64,000 bases of DNA from Morinoia aosen (GCA_030386875.1 CM059571.1:22996355-23060354); one strand, 5' to 3'. Shown: positions 46,140 through 57,379, counted from the stretch's first letter. Notes: a model not told the origin generated them from the sequence alone. Translations and numbers: made by a program.

Positions 46140-47975
46140 TGATATGATAATTCGGAAGAAAATTACGGACGCCTAAACATAAACTTCTATTTCACGGACT
46201 ATTAAAGGCAAAAAAATAATCCGAAACGAACGTGGGAAATCATGAGGAAACCTAGTATAAAAATTTGGACTTCGGAAGTAATTTTGAAAACCCCTTGAGA
46301 ATAGCTTCTGATTTCAGCATTATCTTTTCAAAATTAGGTCCCCAAGTCATCAATAAAGTGTGTAAAATAATTCCAAAAAACCTTCAGTTGAAAACCCTTG
46401 CCTTTCGGCATTTGCACGTGCTTGTGTCAGATGGAGACCACGTCCTGTCAATTTGCCAGAGTTTTGAAAAATTACATACTACTCGTAATTGACTAATCCA
46501 AAGGCAGTCGGACATGATAGTATTAGCCTTCATTGTGTTAAAGACAGCTTCTCACTTACAGCTCAAATTATTTATTTGATAATTGATACATCAATTACAA
46601 CTAATATGTTCATGACCAATAGAAGCACTCCGTAATTGATACGCTGCATAAAACAGGTGATATCCATTCAGCATCAAACTACAAGCCCATTAGTCTTTTT
46701 ACCAGCCATGTTAAAAATATGGGATGTCGTAATAACAAAGCAACTCTCATCTTACTTGGACGAATTGAATTTACTTCATCGAAATCAATATGCCTGTGGA
46801 AGGGACTAATACTCAATATGATCTACTTAACGTCACAGAAAAAATATACAGTGATTTCGATTAAGGGAATGTAACACTCTTACTGCTGCTAGATCTTTCT
46901 AAAGCGTTCGACAGCGTCGAACATGAGCGACTTCTACGAAAAAATATTGAACTAAGGAGTAGAGAAACAATGGTTTGAAAGATACTTATCAAATCGGTTT
47001 CTGCAGTCCGTTTGATTAACAAATAGTCCCCATTTTTTCACAATAATTTCGGTGTTCTTAAAAGAACTATTCTTGGTCCGCTATTGTTTTCTATTTTCAT
47101 TAATCAATTCCCTCCAAAGCCTTCTAATACACGAACCTCGAAAGTGAGCAGATGATGTTCAACTTGCAATGGCAAGTACTGTCGCAGAATTACCGCAGAC
47201 GCAAACGAAAGCTGGAAGCTAATTAAGTAACCTGAAATCTTGGTATGATCACCAAAATGGCCTCAAACTAAATGCGAACGAAACAAAGTGTATTATAATG
47301 GGATCCAAAGAAGCAAAAAATCCAAATCTGACTCTAACAGTAGGAAATGATACAGTTAAACCATTCAAAAAAGTGAAAAATTTAGGCATTTGGTTCAATC
47401 GGAAAATGTCTTCCAAAACTCAAGTTGAGAAAAATTGCGAACAGAATTTATGTAACTTTAATGATCTTTCATTGTACAAAGAATGCTAGGCGAAAAATAC
47501 AGGTAATTAGCTATTCAATTTTTAATGTTATTTTGTTTTGACTATTGAAGCCTAGTGTGAGGAGGCACACCTCAATATCTTCAAGTGGAGTTGCAAAAAT
47601 GTATGAATTTTGCGGCCAACTTGATGTGCAAAGATAATTTCTAGATCGAAGAGCTATCATGCAACTCCTCTCCTATCTGAATAAACTCGGTTGTACCCCT
47701 ACTCAAGAGAGATTCCTTGCTCATTAAGCCCAATGTGTATTCTCCTCGTTATACCTTCCCCAGAGCGGTGCTAATATTGTTAAATTCCTTCCATCACTGT
47801 AACGAACCAAAAGCCAAATCGGAGAAATGTTGTCTTAGTAAACTACCGCCTCATCTAATATTGAGCAGAAATCTCTGTTACTCTCTTGTGCTTTACTGTA
47901 GAACGAACATGCACAGATTATCAAGATCCCTCAGACAATGGAAAAGTTCAAGACCAAAATAGCACGTCATTTTGC
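46140..47975 (+). pseudogene. CR1/Jockey-type LINE ORF2 relic
   Basis: The order of motifs is that of a non-LTR retrotransposon ORF2 from the linker into the reverse transcriptase. FSKLGPQVINKV lies at ~46325, AVGHDSI-like at ~46505, SNYKPISLF at ~46675, KQLSSYLDELNLLHRNQYA at ~46737-46795, and LLLLDLSKAFDSVEHERLL at ~46885-46935. ILGPLLFSIFINQ is at ~47070-47105, a degraded YADDVQLAM-type catalytic strand at ~47150, and NGLKLNANETKCIIMGS at ~47255-47305. After the thumb (KPFKKVKNLGIWFN) a C-terminal tail continues at 47717-47962. Many frameshifts and stops are present. The endonuclease domain and ORF1 are not seen, so the copy is 5'-truncated. Confidence 0.85.
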
Positions 47976-48800
47976 ATTTCAACAATGATTGCATGCTGCA
48001 GTACAAACTAAAAAAGTAATTACGAAATTCTTTCGCTCATTACTCTTCATTGTTAAATTTTCTATCCAAAGTGTTGGTAGTTTGCGCATGCGCTGAGATC
48101 ATTTGTATTCTATCACGTATTATGTACAGGTGTGGCCAATAATTTGGAGAAAAATCTTTCTTATTTCAGGGCTTTATATCAGATTATACATATACTTAAC
48201 CGTTAACAGTCCTATAATGTAGCAAAATTACTTAGAAGCGAGGCAAAAAATACGTGGGTTTTTTAAAAATTTACTAATTTTGTTTTTCCTAAAATACGGA
48301 AAACCTATTTGTGCTAGTTTAAAAGCCAAGACGGGCATTGAAATGATGAAAAAATTTTTTGCAAGGTGAGTGGCATGTTTATTTTCAAAAAATTTGTTGA
48401 ATTATTTTTTTAGATTTTTAAAAATGTTTTCTTTAGTAGATTCAAAACATGGTGATTTCGGAAGAAATTAGGGAAACCATCATTCTTCTCCATCACAGTG
48501 GTCTATCAAAAAAGGAAATCGTTGCCAAGTAACTTGAATCATCGTCAACTGTCTACAGATTGATAAAACAATTAAACGAGATAACATATGAGGCGTGTTC
48601 ATAAAATAAATTCCACGGGCTGCCGCTGGCGCTAGGGTCGTTTCTATGCGCGACCAGGCAACAGAGGCAGGTTGTTTGGTTCCCCCACTCCAATCCCTAC
48701 CAAGCCAGCGTCGCTGCGACGTTTAGTCTTGGCCCTTGGCTCAGCAGCCGTCAGCGATGGAGCTTCCTCTTACGTCAACCACCAGCTGCGGTCTGTTATT

Positions 48801-49108
48801 CGTTTCCTGACCGCTAAGAAGAAATCGGCGAAGGAAATTCACGAAGAACTTTGTCAAGTGTATGGAGAAGAGTGAATGAGCTCCGGGATGGTGCGCAGAT
48901 GGGTCAGGGACTTTAAAAATGGCCGAAAAGACGTTCACGACGAAGCCCGTGTAGGGCGGCCATCGGTTTCCGACGAAAGAGTTGCCAAAGTCGAAGCTGC
49001 AATGCTTGAAGATCGACGGATAACAGTTTGGGAGCTGTGCGAAAAGATTCCGGAGGTCAGCAAAACCACAACTGACAAGATTTTAACGGAACATTTAGGC
49101 ATCCAACT
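48801..49108 (+). pseudogene. Mariner transposase N-terminal fragment
   Basis: The frame reads VIRFLTAKKKSAKEIHEELC and YGE, one TGA stop at 48873-48875, then MVRRWVRDFKNGRKDVHDE, RVGRPSVSDE, VEAAMLEDRRITVWELCEKI and SKTTTDKILTEHLG. These are the two helix-turn-helix motifs and the GRPS hinge of mariner transposases. The whole DDE catalytic domain is absent because the right TIR follows immediately. It has the form of an internally deleted, MITE-like derivative mobilised by a full-length relative. Confidence 0.88.
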
Positions 49109-49167
49109 CGCAGCTGGTGGGGGACGCAAGAGGAAGCTCCATCGCTCACGGCTGCTGAGCCAAGCGT

Positions 49168-49659
49168 GGAGGGAGTATATATCATGCTACCATGGTATAT
49201 ATGGTGTCGAGATTCCGGCCATTGCTCGAACGCTGAGGTCCTTTGCGAACTTTATAAGGCACAAAAAGGCCTTCCGCAATAAAGGGTATAGGCTGTGCTC
49301 CTTCTAATCAGCCTAAAATTAATAACGCTGATAATTTTACGACTAAGCGGAGCAATGGCGGGGGTTCCTCACGTCTTCGGCGACAAATGTAAATCTAAAT
49401 ACTAAAACGTTCGTCTGATCTTCTTGTTCGAGTCCTAAGCCATCGCGACGGATTCGAGCAAGCTAAGGAGCGTGGCGACAGAAGGCGGCCACCTCAGATT
49501 GAAACCGGCCGTGAACGCGAGTGCACCTTCTTCTTGTGTGCTCCGCGGGACTCGGCATTCTGTTCTCGCTACCGGGGACTTTTGGGTCCTTGACAGCCGG
49601 CTACCGTGAAGAGAGTTCGCCTGAACATTGTTTTCGAAGATCTTCAGGGAGACTCCCGC
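49168..49659. other. ~490-bp GC-richer insert inside the right mariner TIR
   Basis: The segment splits the right inverted repeat and has about 50% GC. It starts with a TATATATCATGCTACCATGG-type palindromic patch. Both strands are open over parts of 49435-49739, but no domain is recognised. No clear terminal repeats or duplication were found, so its nature is unknown. Confidence 0.5.
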
Positions 49660-50847
49660 TAATGACGCTCCGCTTGTCTTGGCAAAGGATTGGAGTGGGG
49701 GAACCAAACAACCTGCCTCTGTTGCCTGGCCGCGAATAGAAACTATCCTAGCTCCAGCGGAAGCCCGTGGAACTTGTTTTACGGACCCGCCTCGTACATA
49801 GTGGCGAAAACAGCCCCTGGCAGGAAATGATTATCGTCGGTTCGTCAAGATAGGGCTTTAGTGCGCTACTAGGTACGGGAAAAGACTGCTAGCAGTTCAG
49901 AGTTCACTCTAGAATGGGTGAGGAATGGCGTTCATGCTTCAGCGCGAACTGTTCGACGTCACTCTTCGACAACGGACTTACGAGTACTTCTATGAGAGCT
50001 GCGAAGAAACCTCTTCTGACGGCGAAGAACAAAGACTGGCTCAATCTTTACAGGAAGTAACAGCATTGGACGGCTGAAAAATGAGGCAAAATCATTTTTT
50101 CCGATGAATCTTCGTTCCCCCTTTTTTTCACTTTCGGGAAAAGTTTCGTGCGACGAAAAAAAGGCTAGAGATTTAACAAGCAGTGTGTCGTTCCAAAGGT
50201 CAAGCATCCTACCACTCTTCACGTCTGGGATTGCTTTTTAGGTAAGGGAACTGGAGCACTAACGATTTCACCCAAAAACACAGTAACGAATTCGGTCTGG
50301 TACCTGAAAGTCTTAAATCATCTCCTTCCAACGATTGCTGGTCAGTTTCCCGACAAAGAGGTGGTTTACCAACATGATGGCTCTCCTTGTCATAATGCAA
50401 GCTTGAGTGTTCAAAAAGTTCCTTGATGACAATGTAGTGAAGATTTTTGATCCTTGGCCGTGAAATTCGGCTGATCTGAATCCAATCGAAAATTTTTTGG
50501 TCGATCGTCAAAAGTCGAGTGAATTAGAATAAGCCAACTAATTTAGCCCAACTTGAAGCCTTAATTGAAGAAGAGTGGAGGTCTGTTGATCACAATATTT
50601 GAAAATTAGTAAACAGCATGCCAAAGCGCATCAAAGCAGTTTTGAAGAAGCTTTATCAACATTTCAAATATTGAGAATAATTACTTTTTAGTTTTGCAAG
50701 TTATTAAAAATTGTTTGTGGGCAATTTATTTTTTATGTGCCTTTTATACTGATTTCCGGAAGCAACCAATCAAAAACTTTAATTATAATAAGTTTAAAGA
50801 GAAAATAGAAAAACTCACTTTTCCCAAAATCATTGGCGACACCTTTA

Positions 50848-51489
50848 CACGCGCAGCAGTTAGGGCAAATTGCTACAAAGAACGCATTTTTTGCTTTTAC
50901 TTATCGGCTTGGCACGTTACTCTACACATCACTTTTTTATACTGCTTTTGTCAAGCTTATGCGTCAGTGTGTACAAATATTTCATAAATAAAAAGTAAAT
51001 CTTTAACTTAACATGATAGATGCACTGAGACTATTTCATCTCCTTTCTGCACATTTCAACAACGTTTGACGACAATTTTCAACAACAATTGACGACAATT
51101 TGCGCCATATTTCAGAGATAATGTAATTTTTTTTTTCTAATATGAAACCATTATAGGACATTAGGGTTTTCTTTCTTATTCACGTCCCACAATCGTTTTC
51201 ATGTTTCTGACTTAAGTAGACTGTTTTGTGCCACTATTTTTAGTACGAAATTTTATAAAATTCATGCTATAATAAAAGATATTTTCTCCGTTTCCCTCGA
51301 TTGGAATTCTGGTTTATACTGACTAGTTTACGCTGATATTTGCGCACATGCTTACTTGTGTAAATGTGTACGTGTCCACGCTATGCGTATGACACTCTGT
51401 AGAATGCGTATGTATTGCCTCGATGCATAGAAATGCATTTGCGTATGCTTACGAGTCAGGTATAAATATGTGCATGGGTATATGTGTGC
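50848..51489. other. No gene recognised
   Basis: AT-rich sequence, with TGTATATGTG-type microsatellite drift toward the right end. Confidence 0.5.
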
Positions 51490-51856
51490 ATGTGTATGTG
51501 TAAATATTTACATGTATACGTGCATATATGTGTGTACTAGACTGACAACTAGCATTTTACTAGAGATAATGGTCTTTTTTTCAGTGCACTCTCAACTTGT
51601 AACATTACCTAACTCGTCATATCTTTATTATTGTAAAGCATTCATGTAAAAACTATACATTTGTTGTGCGATCATCCATTTATATTTAAATAAAATGCTT
51701 GTTAACTAATGACCGTTATGTTAAAATTGTTGAATCAGAAATACAAAACCTATAATCTTCTTGGTCCTCTTGCTTATATGTACACACGTGTGTGTCCATG
51801 TTAATGAAACCGGTGTTCTTCGTAACCTAGGCACACACATGGCCGTAAAACGCGTG

Positions 51857-51970
51857 TATATATATGTGTGTGTGTGTGTGTGTATGTGTGTGAGTGTGTG
51901 TATGGATATATACACACATGCATACGTATATGTACATATGTGTGTATGTGGGTATATATTTATATATATT
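51857..51970. repeat. TG/TA microsatellite, copy 1
   Basis: (TG)n with TATA and TACA interruptions. The open frames on both strands here are low-complexity artefacts. Confidence 0.9.
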
Positions 51971-52658
51971 TTTCTTTTTTTTATGCTTCCTCAAAATGAC
52001 ACTTGTGAACATTGACCAAAACAAGCGATTTCATATATTATTTCCTGGCGTCAAGAATTGCGAAGTCTTATGTCATGTATATGTAAACTGTCAAAAGTGT
52101 TTTCACCCCACAATGAAAATGCATCGTCCATGAAATTGTGTTATCTCTTACAATTTTCATTACATGTATTATCAGATGTAGATTAAGCTAGATTAGGAGT
52201 TCATTGCCCTCAATCATTTCTTTTGACCAGTGACACGAGTTTTTCAATACTCGTGTGTGTGTATCATCTAAGTGTATTAATTTTAAGATATTTTAAAAAC
52301 CAATGATGGTACTTTTGTACCATCTCTATTGGAAATAAACCATTTTTTTTTCTTCTTTTTTATGTGTACATATATGTGTATATATTTACATGTATGTGTG
52401 CACATATGTGTGTACTAAACTGACAACTAGCATTTTACTAGAGATAATGGTCATTTTCTGTTCACTCTCAACTTGTAACATTACCTAACTCGTCATCTCT
52501 TTATTATTGTAAAGCATTCATGTACAAACTATACATTTGTTGTACGATCATCCATTTATATTTAAATAAAATGCTTATTAACTAACGACCGTTATGTTAA
52601 AATTGTTGAATTAGAAATACAAAACTTATAATCTTCTTGGTCCTCATGCTTATGCGTA

Positions 52659-52735
52659 CATATATATATATATATATATCTGTATGTGTGTGTGTATGTA
52701 TGTATATATATATGTACGTATATATATGTATATGG
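52659..52735. repeat. TA/TG microsatellite, copy 2
   Basis: The same position in the second copy, but expanded as (TA)n and TGTA runs rather than (TG)n. Confidence 0.9.
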
Positions 52736-53039
52736 ATTTGTATTTATATTTTTTTCATGCTTCCTTAAAATGACACTTTTGAACATTTGCCGAAACAAGC
52801 GATTCATATATTATTTCCTGGCATCAATAATTGCGAAGTTTTATGTCATGTACATGTAAACTGTCAAAAGTTTTTTCACCCCACAATGAAAATGCATCGT
52901 CCATGAATTTGCGTTATCTCTTATAATTATCATTACATGTATTGTCAAATGTAGATTAAGCAAGATTAGGAGTACATTGCCCTCAATCATTTATTTTCGA
53001 CTAGTGACACGAGTTTTTCAATACTCGTGTGTGTGTATC

Positions 53040-53140
53040 ATCTAAGTGTATTAATTTTAAGATATTTAAAACCAATGATTGTAATATTGTACAATCTCTA
53101 TTGGAAATAAAGTTTTTTCTTTCTTTCTTTCTTTCGTTAG
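53040..53140 (+). mobile_element. Probable 3' end of a non-LTR element
   Basis: TATTGTACAATCTCTATTGG and AAATAAAG are followed by a (TTTC)n run. A small hairpin next to a short tandem tail is typical of CR1/RTE/Jockey-type 3' ends. The first copy of the duplication has the parallel GGTACTTTTGTACC hairpin at about 52309. No ORF is attached. Confidence 0.4.
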
Positions 53141-53595
53141 TCACTAACGCAAAATCGCTAAGCTTATGTGTCAATCTAAATGGCAACCGAGACTTCTCTC
53201 AAGAGAGGCTTTCTTACCAATGTCCACCGTAAAGTTCTATTGTGAGCGGTATTAAGAAGCTTTTGAACATATTTAGCATAAACGAACCAAGGGAACTCTT
53301 TTTATGTTGTAACTCAAAATTTTATTTAAACATCCCAAGGCTGTGAAAATACCACTAATGATTTTAGCAAAAATTTAAGACACTTAGGTTAAGAATTATT
53401 AAACTACCTATGTCGTGACAAATTTGTGGATTCATCTCTGCTGGAAATTACAGTGACGGTTTTCATTCTCTACTTCTTTCTGTCAGCACTATTTATGTTA
53501 GACATATAACAAAGTAGTGTGGTTTAAAACACATTCCTTGAGATAGTAACCTGGTGCGTAATTTCACAATTGATTAGACTTGCGAAATACCTAAG
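53141..53595. other. No gene recognised
   Basis: AT-rich sequence between the duplication and the Gypsy-like fragment. Confidence 0.5.
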
Positions 53596-54540
53596 ATGGC
53601 TCCCGCCAATAACACATCCGATAGTGCGAATACGGCTGCACTCCTTAAACTTTCACCTAAAGTTAGGCGTCTTCCCCCTGACCGATTGCAGGAGGTAAAA
53701 GCCGAGTTTAAAAAAAAAATAATGTTAGATGCAGGGACGATTCGCATCTCGGAAGTCCCTTTGCCAGCCCTTGGCAATCTGAGCAATTTACTTAATTCAA
53801 CAACTTTGCTGCCAACCTAGATGGCGCCAAACTATGTCCCCCAATCAGAAATTTGAACTCTGCGCTCATATCAAAGGACTGCCGTCTGTACACCGGTTGT
53901 CTTTTATAAGTTTCTCCGTATCCCATACGACTTATGAAATGCTCCGCAAACCTTTCAGCATCACATGACTGAAGTCTTTCCCGATCTTCCATTTTTTGTA
54001 TTGCTGCCTGGTCGGTGTGCTTGTAGCCCTGGGGACGCCTGAGGAGCACGCACGTTGCCTAGGGAGGCTGTGCAAACGACTTACGTCGCACACTTCGCTG
54101 GTGAAACCGGCATATGTGTTTTGGGAAAGAATGAACTGATTTTTTTTCTATGGAATAATATCACAACCCAGACTGCGATTTCGCCCAGGTCAACACCTGT
54201 CGAGCCAACGAATTTGTACTTGTCTAACTTTGCTTGGAAATTCCCAAAGACGTTGGAATGCAACGAATTCTATGTTCCCCGGTATACCGTTCAAAGAACG
54301 CAGTAGAAATCTAGTAATTCGGACACCTCTACTTCGGCGGATACTTCTGGAACTATTGTGTCCAGTGATGTGAACCTCACAGATACTCTTTTATTGTCCC
54401 AGTTGGGAATCCAAGCTGAAACTTTCACAGCTCCACAGTTTAACCTTCCTACTGCCCTCGAGCGCCGTAGCAGTTACGGCAGACCTAGTCGTCCGCCGGC
54501 CGTTACGCGCAGACTTAGGGTGGTGCACTTTTGTAGCATT
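53596..54540 (+). pseudogene. Ty3/Gypsy-like pol, internally deleted
   Basis: The plus strand gives the Gypsy reverse transcriptase motif order across several frames. RRLPPDRLQEVKAEF and LDAGTIRIS (start of RT) lie at 53670-53750, FYKFLRIPYDL and NAPQTFQHHM at ~53905-53965, and TPEEHARCLGRL at ~54030 after the lost catalytic YLDD strand. GKNELIF lies at ~54125, and the connection-like NFAWKFPKTLECNEFYVPR at ~54225-54285. From ~54300 the reading jumps to a Ser/Thr-rich tail ending SSYGRPSRPP and TRRLRVVHF, which resembles the C-terminus of integrase. RNase H and most of integrase are therefore deleted. Frameshifts and stops abound. The 86-codon minus frame over 53792-54049 is a shadow. Confidence 0.75.
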
Positions 54541-56013
54541 AGCTACAAAATGTATAAATCCAGTGAATTTCTCATTAACATTTAAATAGCATAATTATTG
54601 GCATTAAAAATTTTACTTCATACTATTATTAATAATTTTCTACTCATAATTAGTAATCTTAGAAGTTCTTGTGTAAGAGCACAAAAATGAATATAATTAT
54701 CGACAGTTTCGAGTTTTAAGTCGTTGTGATGGCAACACCACAGCCGACGCCATTGTCGGACCGTCACTTCTTACGTGTGTGTTAGCTCGTGTGGTCAGCG
54801 TCTCGTAAGTGAAAATGAGTGTTTAATTTAGAGCAAATCTTGCTTAGAAGATTATGTGTTTTTTCTTCTTTCATCGTGTTTAAGTTATAAGTGGTTTTTA
54901 CCAGTGCTGTGTTATTTAAAGATGTAAAAATAGTTCGTAGATATTTCGTGCGAATTGCATGGCATATTCTGAAGTGTTCGCAAAGATGGCGTAGCGTGAA
55001 TGGTGTGTGTCATGTTCATTTTTGTGTTCAAGATTACACTATATATGTATTCAAATATTTCCTTTACACTGCATGTATACTCACAGTGCTTCAGTATAAT
55101 TGGCATGTGGACAGTGTAGGACTGCCTGTTGGTTTTCGTACGGGCATATTATAAATTACGGGATGCATTAATATTCATTCACTTTATTATTGGATATTCA
55201 TTCACTTTATTATGGATCGTGTGCTTAAATTGGATCGCCGATCGTGCGCTTAAATCACATGTAGTTTTCATAACATGAATAACAATTATGACCTTATCAA
55301 AATCAAAATTTTTTTAAATATCATGCTTATATTTTTAAATCAAGAGCATAGAGAAACAGCTATTGCCAGCTGGTCAAATCTATCCTTATTCTTCATGAGC
55401 TTAACAAAAAGAGCAATAAATAGCTCGAGTTTAAATCTGTAGGAAAACTCAGGGTTTCTCCGTGATGGGAATTTACCGTTGCAATGCTAGGGAGAACAGT
55501 TGTTGTGGGTTTTCTTGGTGCCTCTCCGGGAATGTATCGATCATTCAGCGTCTTCGAATATTCCAGATTCTTCGACGTCAACAAACGCCACAACACATTA
55601 TCCCTGGGCCTTGAGCTTTAATTTTAACTCAGTCTTGAGTTTTCATCATTTACTTTGCCCTAGTTCTGACGTGAGCCGAACTTTTACCTGGGCTTTATTT
55701 ACCTTGCATTCACCTCGGTTTCGAGCTGTTTTCAGCCTGGTATATTATCTAATTACTGGCTAAAAATTAAACTTCTTCCCACCACGGACACTTGTCTTCA
55801 GCGTGTAATGATCTTAAATTTCAAAACCAATTAAGATCGATTTACCAACATCAATCACGGGTCAAATTGATTCTCATTCACCTGCTCAAATCAAGCAGAT
55901 TTGGAATTCCTTCCGAAATCCCACTGATTTCTCTGGGTTATTAATTTGCCCGCACTCTGAAAGTGGTTTCCACAAAACACACACACGCACACCCTGTCAA
56001 CTTCGTCACTCAC
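54541..56013. other. No gene recognised, possibly transposon 3' flank
   Basis: Contains the palindrome TTGTAGCATTAGCTACAA at ~54531 and a TCTC|GTAAGTG donor-like site at ~54807. Nothing firm can be assigned. Confidence 0.4.
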
Positions 56014-56111
56014 CGGAGCCTTCACCTGCACGGACTGCACCATCTCAGTCAAGCTCTTCAGAATCAAGAACGCATCGGTCCTCCCGGCTTCTTCCAATAA
56101 ATATCTATAAG
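56014..56111 (-). other. Candidate 98-nt internal exon
   Basis: On the minus strand, GGGACTCAG| (acceptor, AG at 56113-56112) is followed by an open 98-nt segment and |GTGAGTG (donor at 56013). The segment encodes YRYLLEEAGRTDAFLILKSL and then a TEMVQSVQVKAP stretch, an amphipathic, leucine-rich helix typical of real protein. The exon would start one base into a codon and end in phase 0. I do not recognise the family and found no partner exon in the window. Confidence 0.35.
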
Positions 56112-56368
56112 CTGAGTCCCAAAAATTGTCGTCATTCCCCTCTCGTTATCGTGCTCTTAAATTTACTCGTACTTACTCGTATTTACTCGTGCTCGTACTT
56201 CTCGAGATTATTTACGTTTTGGTGGTTGGGCATTATCGTAAAGTCTACCCCGACCATTAAACGTAAAACTTTGATCTGTCAGTTTTCCCCTATTTTCCTC
56301 TAAAATTTTTTATGGGATCACAGGTAACAGCTATTGCTGCTACCAAACCTTTCGGTCTCATTCGCTTG

Positions 56369-56388
56369 GGGGGGGGGGGGGGGGGGGG
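56369..56388 (+). repeat. Run of about 20 G
   Basis: A G21-type homopolymer (20-21 Gs from about 56368). It could form a quadruplex or be a much-extended polypurine tract in front of an LTR. Its length may also be an assembly artefact. Confidence 0.9.
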
Positions 56389-56389
56389 A

Positions 56390-57378
56390 TAGCTGCAGTG
56401 AACTCCCTCAGCCGCACTTCAGCCTAATTTCATAATTTATTATAACTATCTTCTAAAAATTAAATAAGGTTAACACAATCATTCTCAAAATTTTAGAGTA
56501 CAAAATTCATTTAACATTACCCCGAAATCTATTAAAATTTGAACCGAAAATACTTCAACATATCCGAAAATTAGCTCTCATGCGTTTTGATGCAGAACCA
56601 TTTCGCAAGCGCTCTTCCGGCATCGTACGTATATAAACCCAGTCCTCCAGGTAGAGTCCGTCAGTCATGTAAGAGAACCGTCTGGGTGTAGTGCTTGGGC
56701 TTCAGAGGGGGATATGACCCTGGACAACACATTCCCCTCACTCGCAAACATTTTAGAGTCAACACTCTAACATCTTGATTGCAGCCACTCTGCACTAAGA
56801 GCCTAATGAGATTACCTCCTCCTCCTCGTATCCTCGCTTCCTCTTTCACTCCCCAATTTAGTATACTGGAAGGCCTGCTTATCTGCAGCTAGCCTCTGAA
56901 AACTCCAGCTAAGACTATCGAGCCGAGTGCCTTAATTCCTACCGAGTTTTCCCAACCGGTAGCTTTTCCCATACTCAACAAGTGGCATTATCATAACCCC
57001 CCAATGCTGAGTCACTTAGTGTCGGAGCCTTCCAAACTTAACACCATCCTAAATTTCACTCTCCAGTACAAGCTTCCCCAAGCCTGACCTGGAAGCGCAC
57101 CGTCTGAAGTTTCTTCAATCGCCTTGGAGTCTTCCCAAGAATTCCTCACGAACCAAGAATCAAGCCTCGCACTTCCGCGTTCACCCTCTTCCCCAATAAA
57201 TGACCAGGCGAGCAATATCTAGTATCAATCACCCTCAAGTGATGGTTCGAATTGTGGTTTTTATAAGAATACCTGTTTTGATTATTTGACGCTTGAAAAT
57301 ACTGCGTCCGGACCCTACTCCTTCTGAGCAAGCGGCCATATCAATTCATTTTAATATTGATGCCTTCCCGGGCGTCTG
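56390..57378 (+). mobile_element. Possible LTR of a Gypsy-like element
   Basis: Starting after the G run, GC rises to about 48%. TATATAAA at ~56630-56637 stands about 30 nt before an initiator TCAGTC at 56661-56666. At the right end TGGTGACC (about 57380) resembles the primer-binding region of many animal Gypsy elements. I did not find a second LTR or clean TG...CA borders, so this remains a proposal. Two minus frames inside (56661-56849 and 57012-57215) are not convincing genes. Confidence 0.3.
56630..56667 (+). promoter_or_regulatory. TATA box plus TCAGTC initiator
   Basis: TATATAAACCC and TCAGTC are spaced as in an arthropod RNA polymerase II core promoter (TATA at about -31, A of the initiator near 56663). 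It probably belongs to an LTR. Confidence 0.45.
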
Positions 57379-57379
57379 G

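Larger units (their letters stand above)
48589..49794 (+). mobile_element. Short mariner derivative with long TIRs, nested in the Tc1
   Basis: The ends GAGGCGTGTTC and, reversed, GAGGCGGGTCC extend into TIRs of about 135-200 bp that share GGCAACAGAGGCAGGTTG and TTTGGTTCCCCCACTCCAA. TA lies on both sides (48587-48588 and 49795-49796). The inner part of the right TIR (49109-49167, the inverse of 48733-48790) is separated from its outer part (49660-49794) by ~490 bp. The element was therefore itself hit by an insertion. Without that it would be ~714 bp, holding only the start of a transposase. Confidence 0.88.
48449..50674 (+). pseudogene. Tc1-like transposase, interrupted and decayed
   Basis: It starts at ATG 48449 with SEEIRETIILLHHSGLSKKE and a second helix SSTVYRLIKQLNEI, a typical Tc1 paired-type N-terminus with one stop. 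The mariner derivative then interrupts it. Reading resumes at ~49797 with IVAKTAPGRK and SVRQDRALV (the GRKRKTS..DR hinge), KKPLLTAKNK at ~50008, KIIFSDESSFPLF at ~50090 (first catalytic Asp, SDES), NMMALL..M at ~50370, and SADLNPIENFLVD at ~50465 (third catalytic residue region). It ends with SMPKRIKAVLKKLYQHFKY and a stop at 50672. Multiple stops and frameshifts are present. The Tc1 copy must predate the mariner insertion. Confidence 0.88.
48127..50845 (+). mobile_element. Tc1-like element, split by a nested insertion
   Basis: The left end CAGGTGTGGCCAATAATTTGG and the right end, in reverse complement AAGGTGTCGCCAATGATTTT, are inverted repeats (quoted here as their first ~20 bases). TA flanks both ends (48125-48126 and 50846-50847). 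Removing the 1.2-kb insert at 48589-49794 leaves ~1.5 kb, a normal Tc1 size. Confidence 0.88.
51490..53120. repeat. ~878-bp tandem duplication
   Basis: The sequence from 51490 recurs from about 52368, shown by TGACAACTAGCATTTTACTA at about 51541 and 52420, AAAATGCTTRTTAACTAA and CACCCCACAATGAAAATGCA. Each copy has a TG/TA-rich microsatellite in its middle. Copies differ by a few percent plus microsatellite length. Confidence 0.92.

Noticed and set aside
51721-52133. Open frames over the TG-rich microsatellite on both strands
   Set aside because: Low-complexity repeat translation (Tyr/Val/Cys or His/Thr repeats).
53792-54049. 86-codon minus frame
   Set aside because: The plus strand of the same DNA carries Gypsy reverse transcriptase motifs in the right order.
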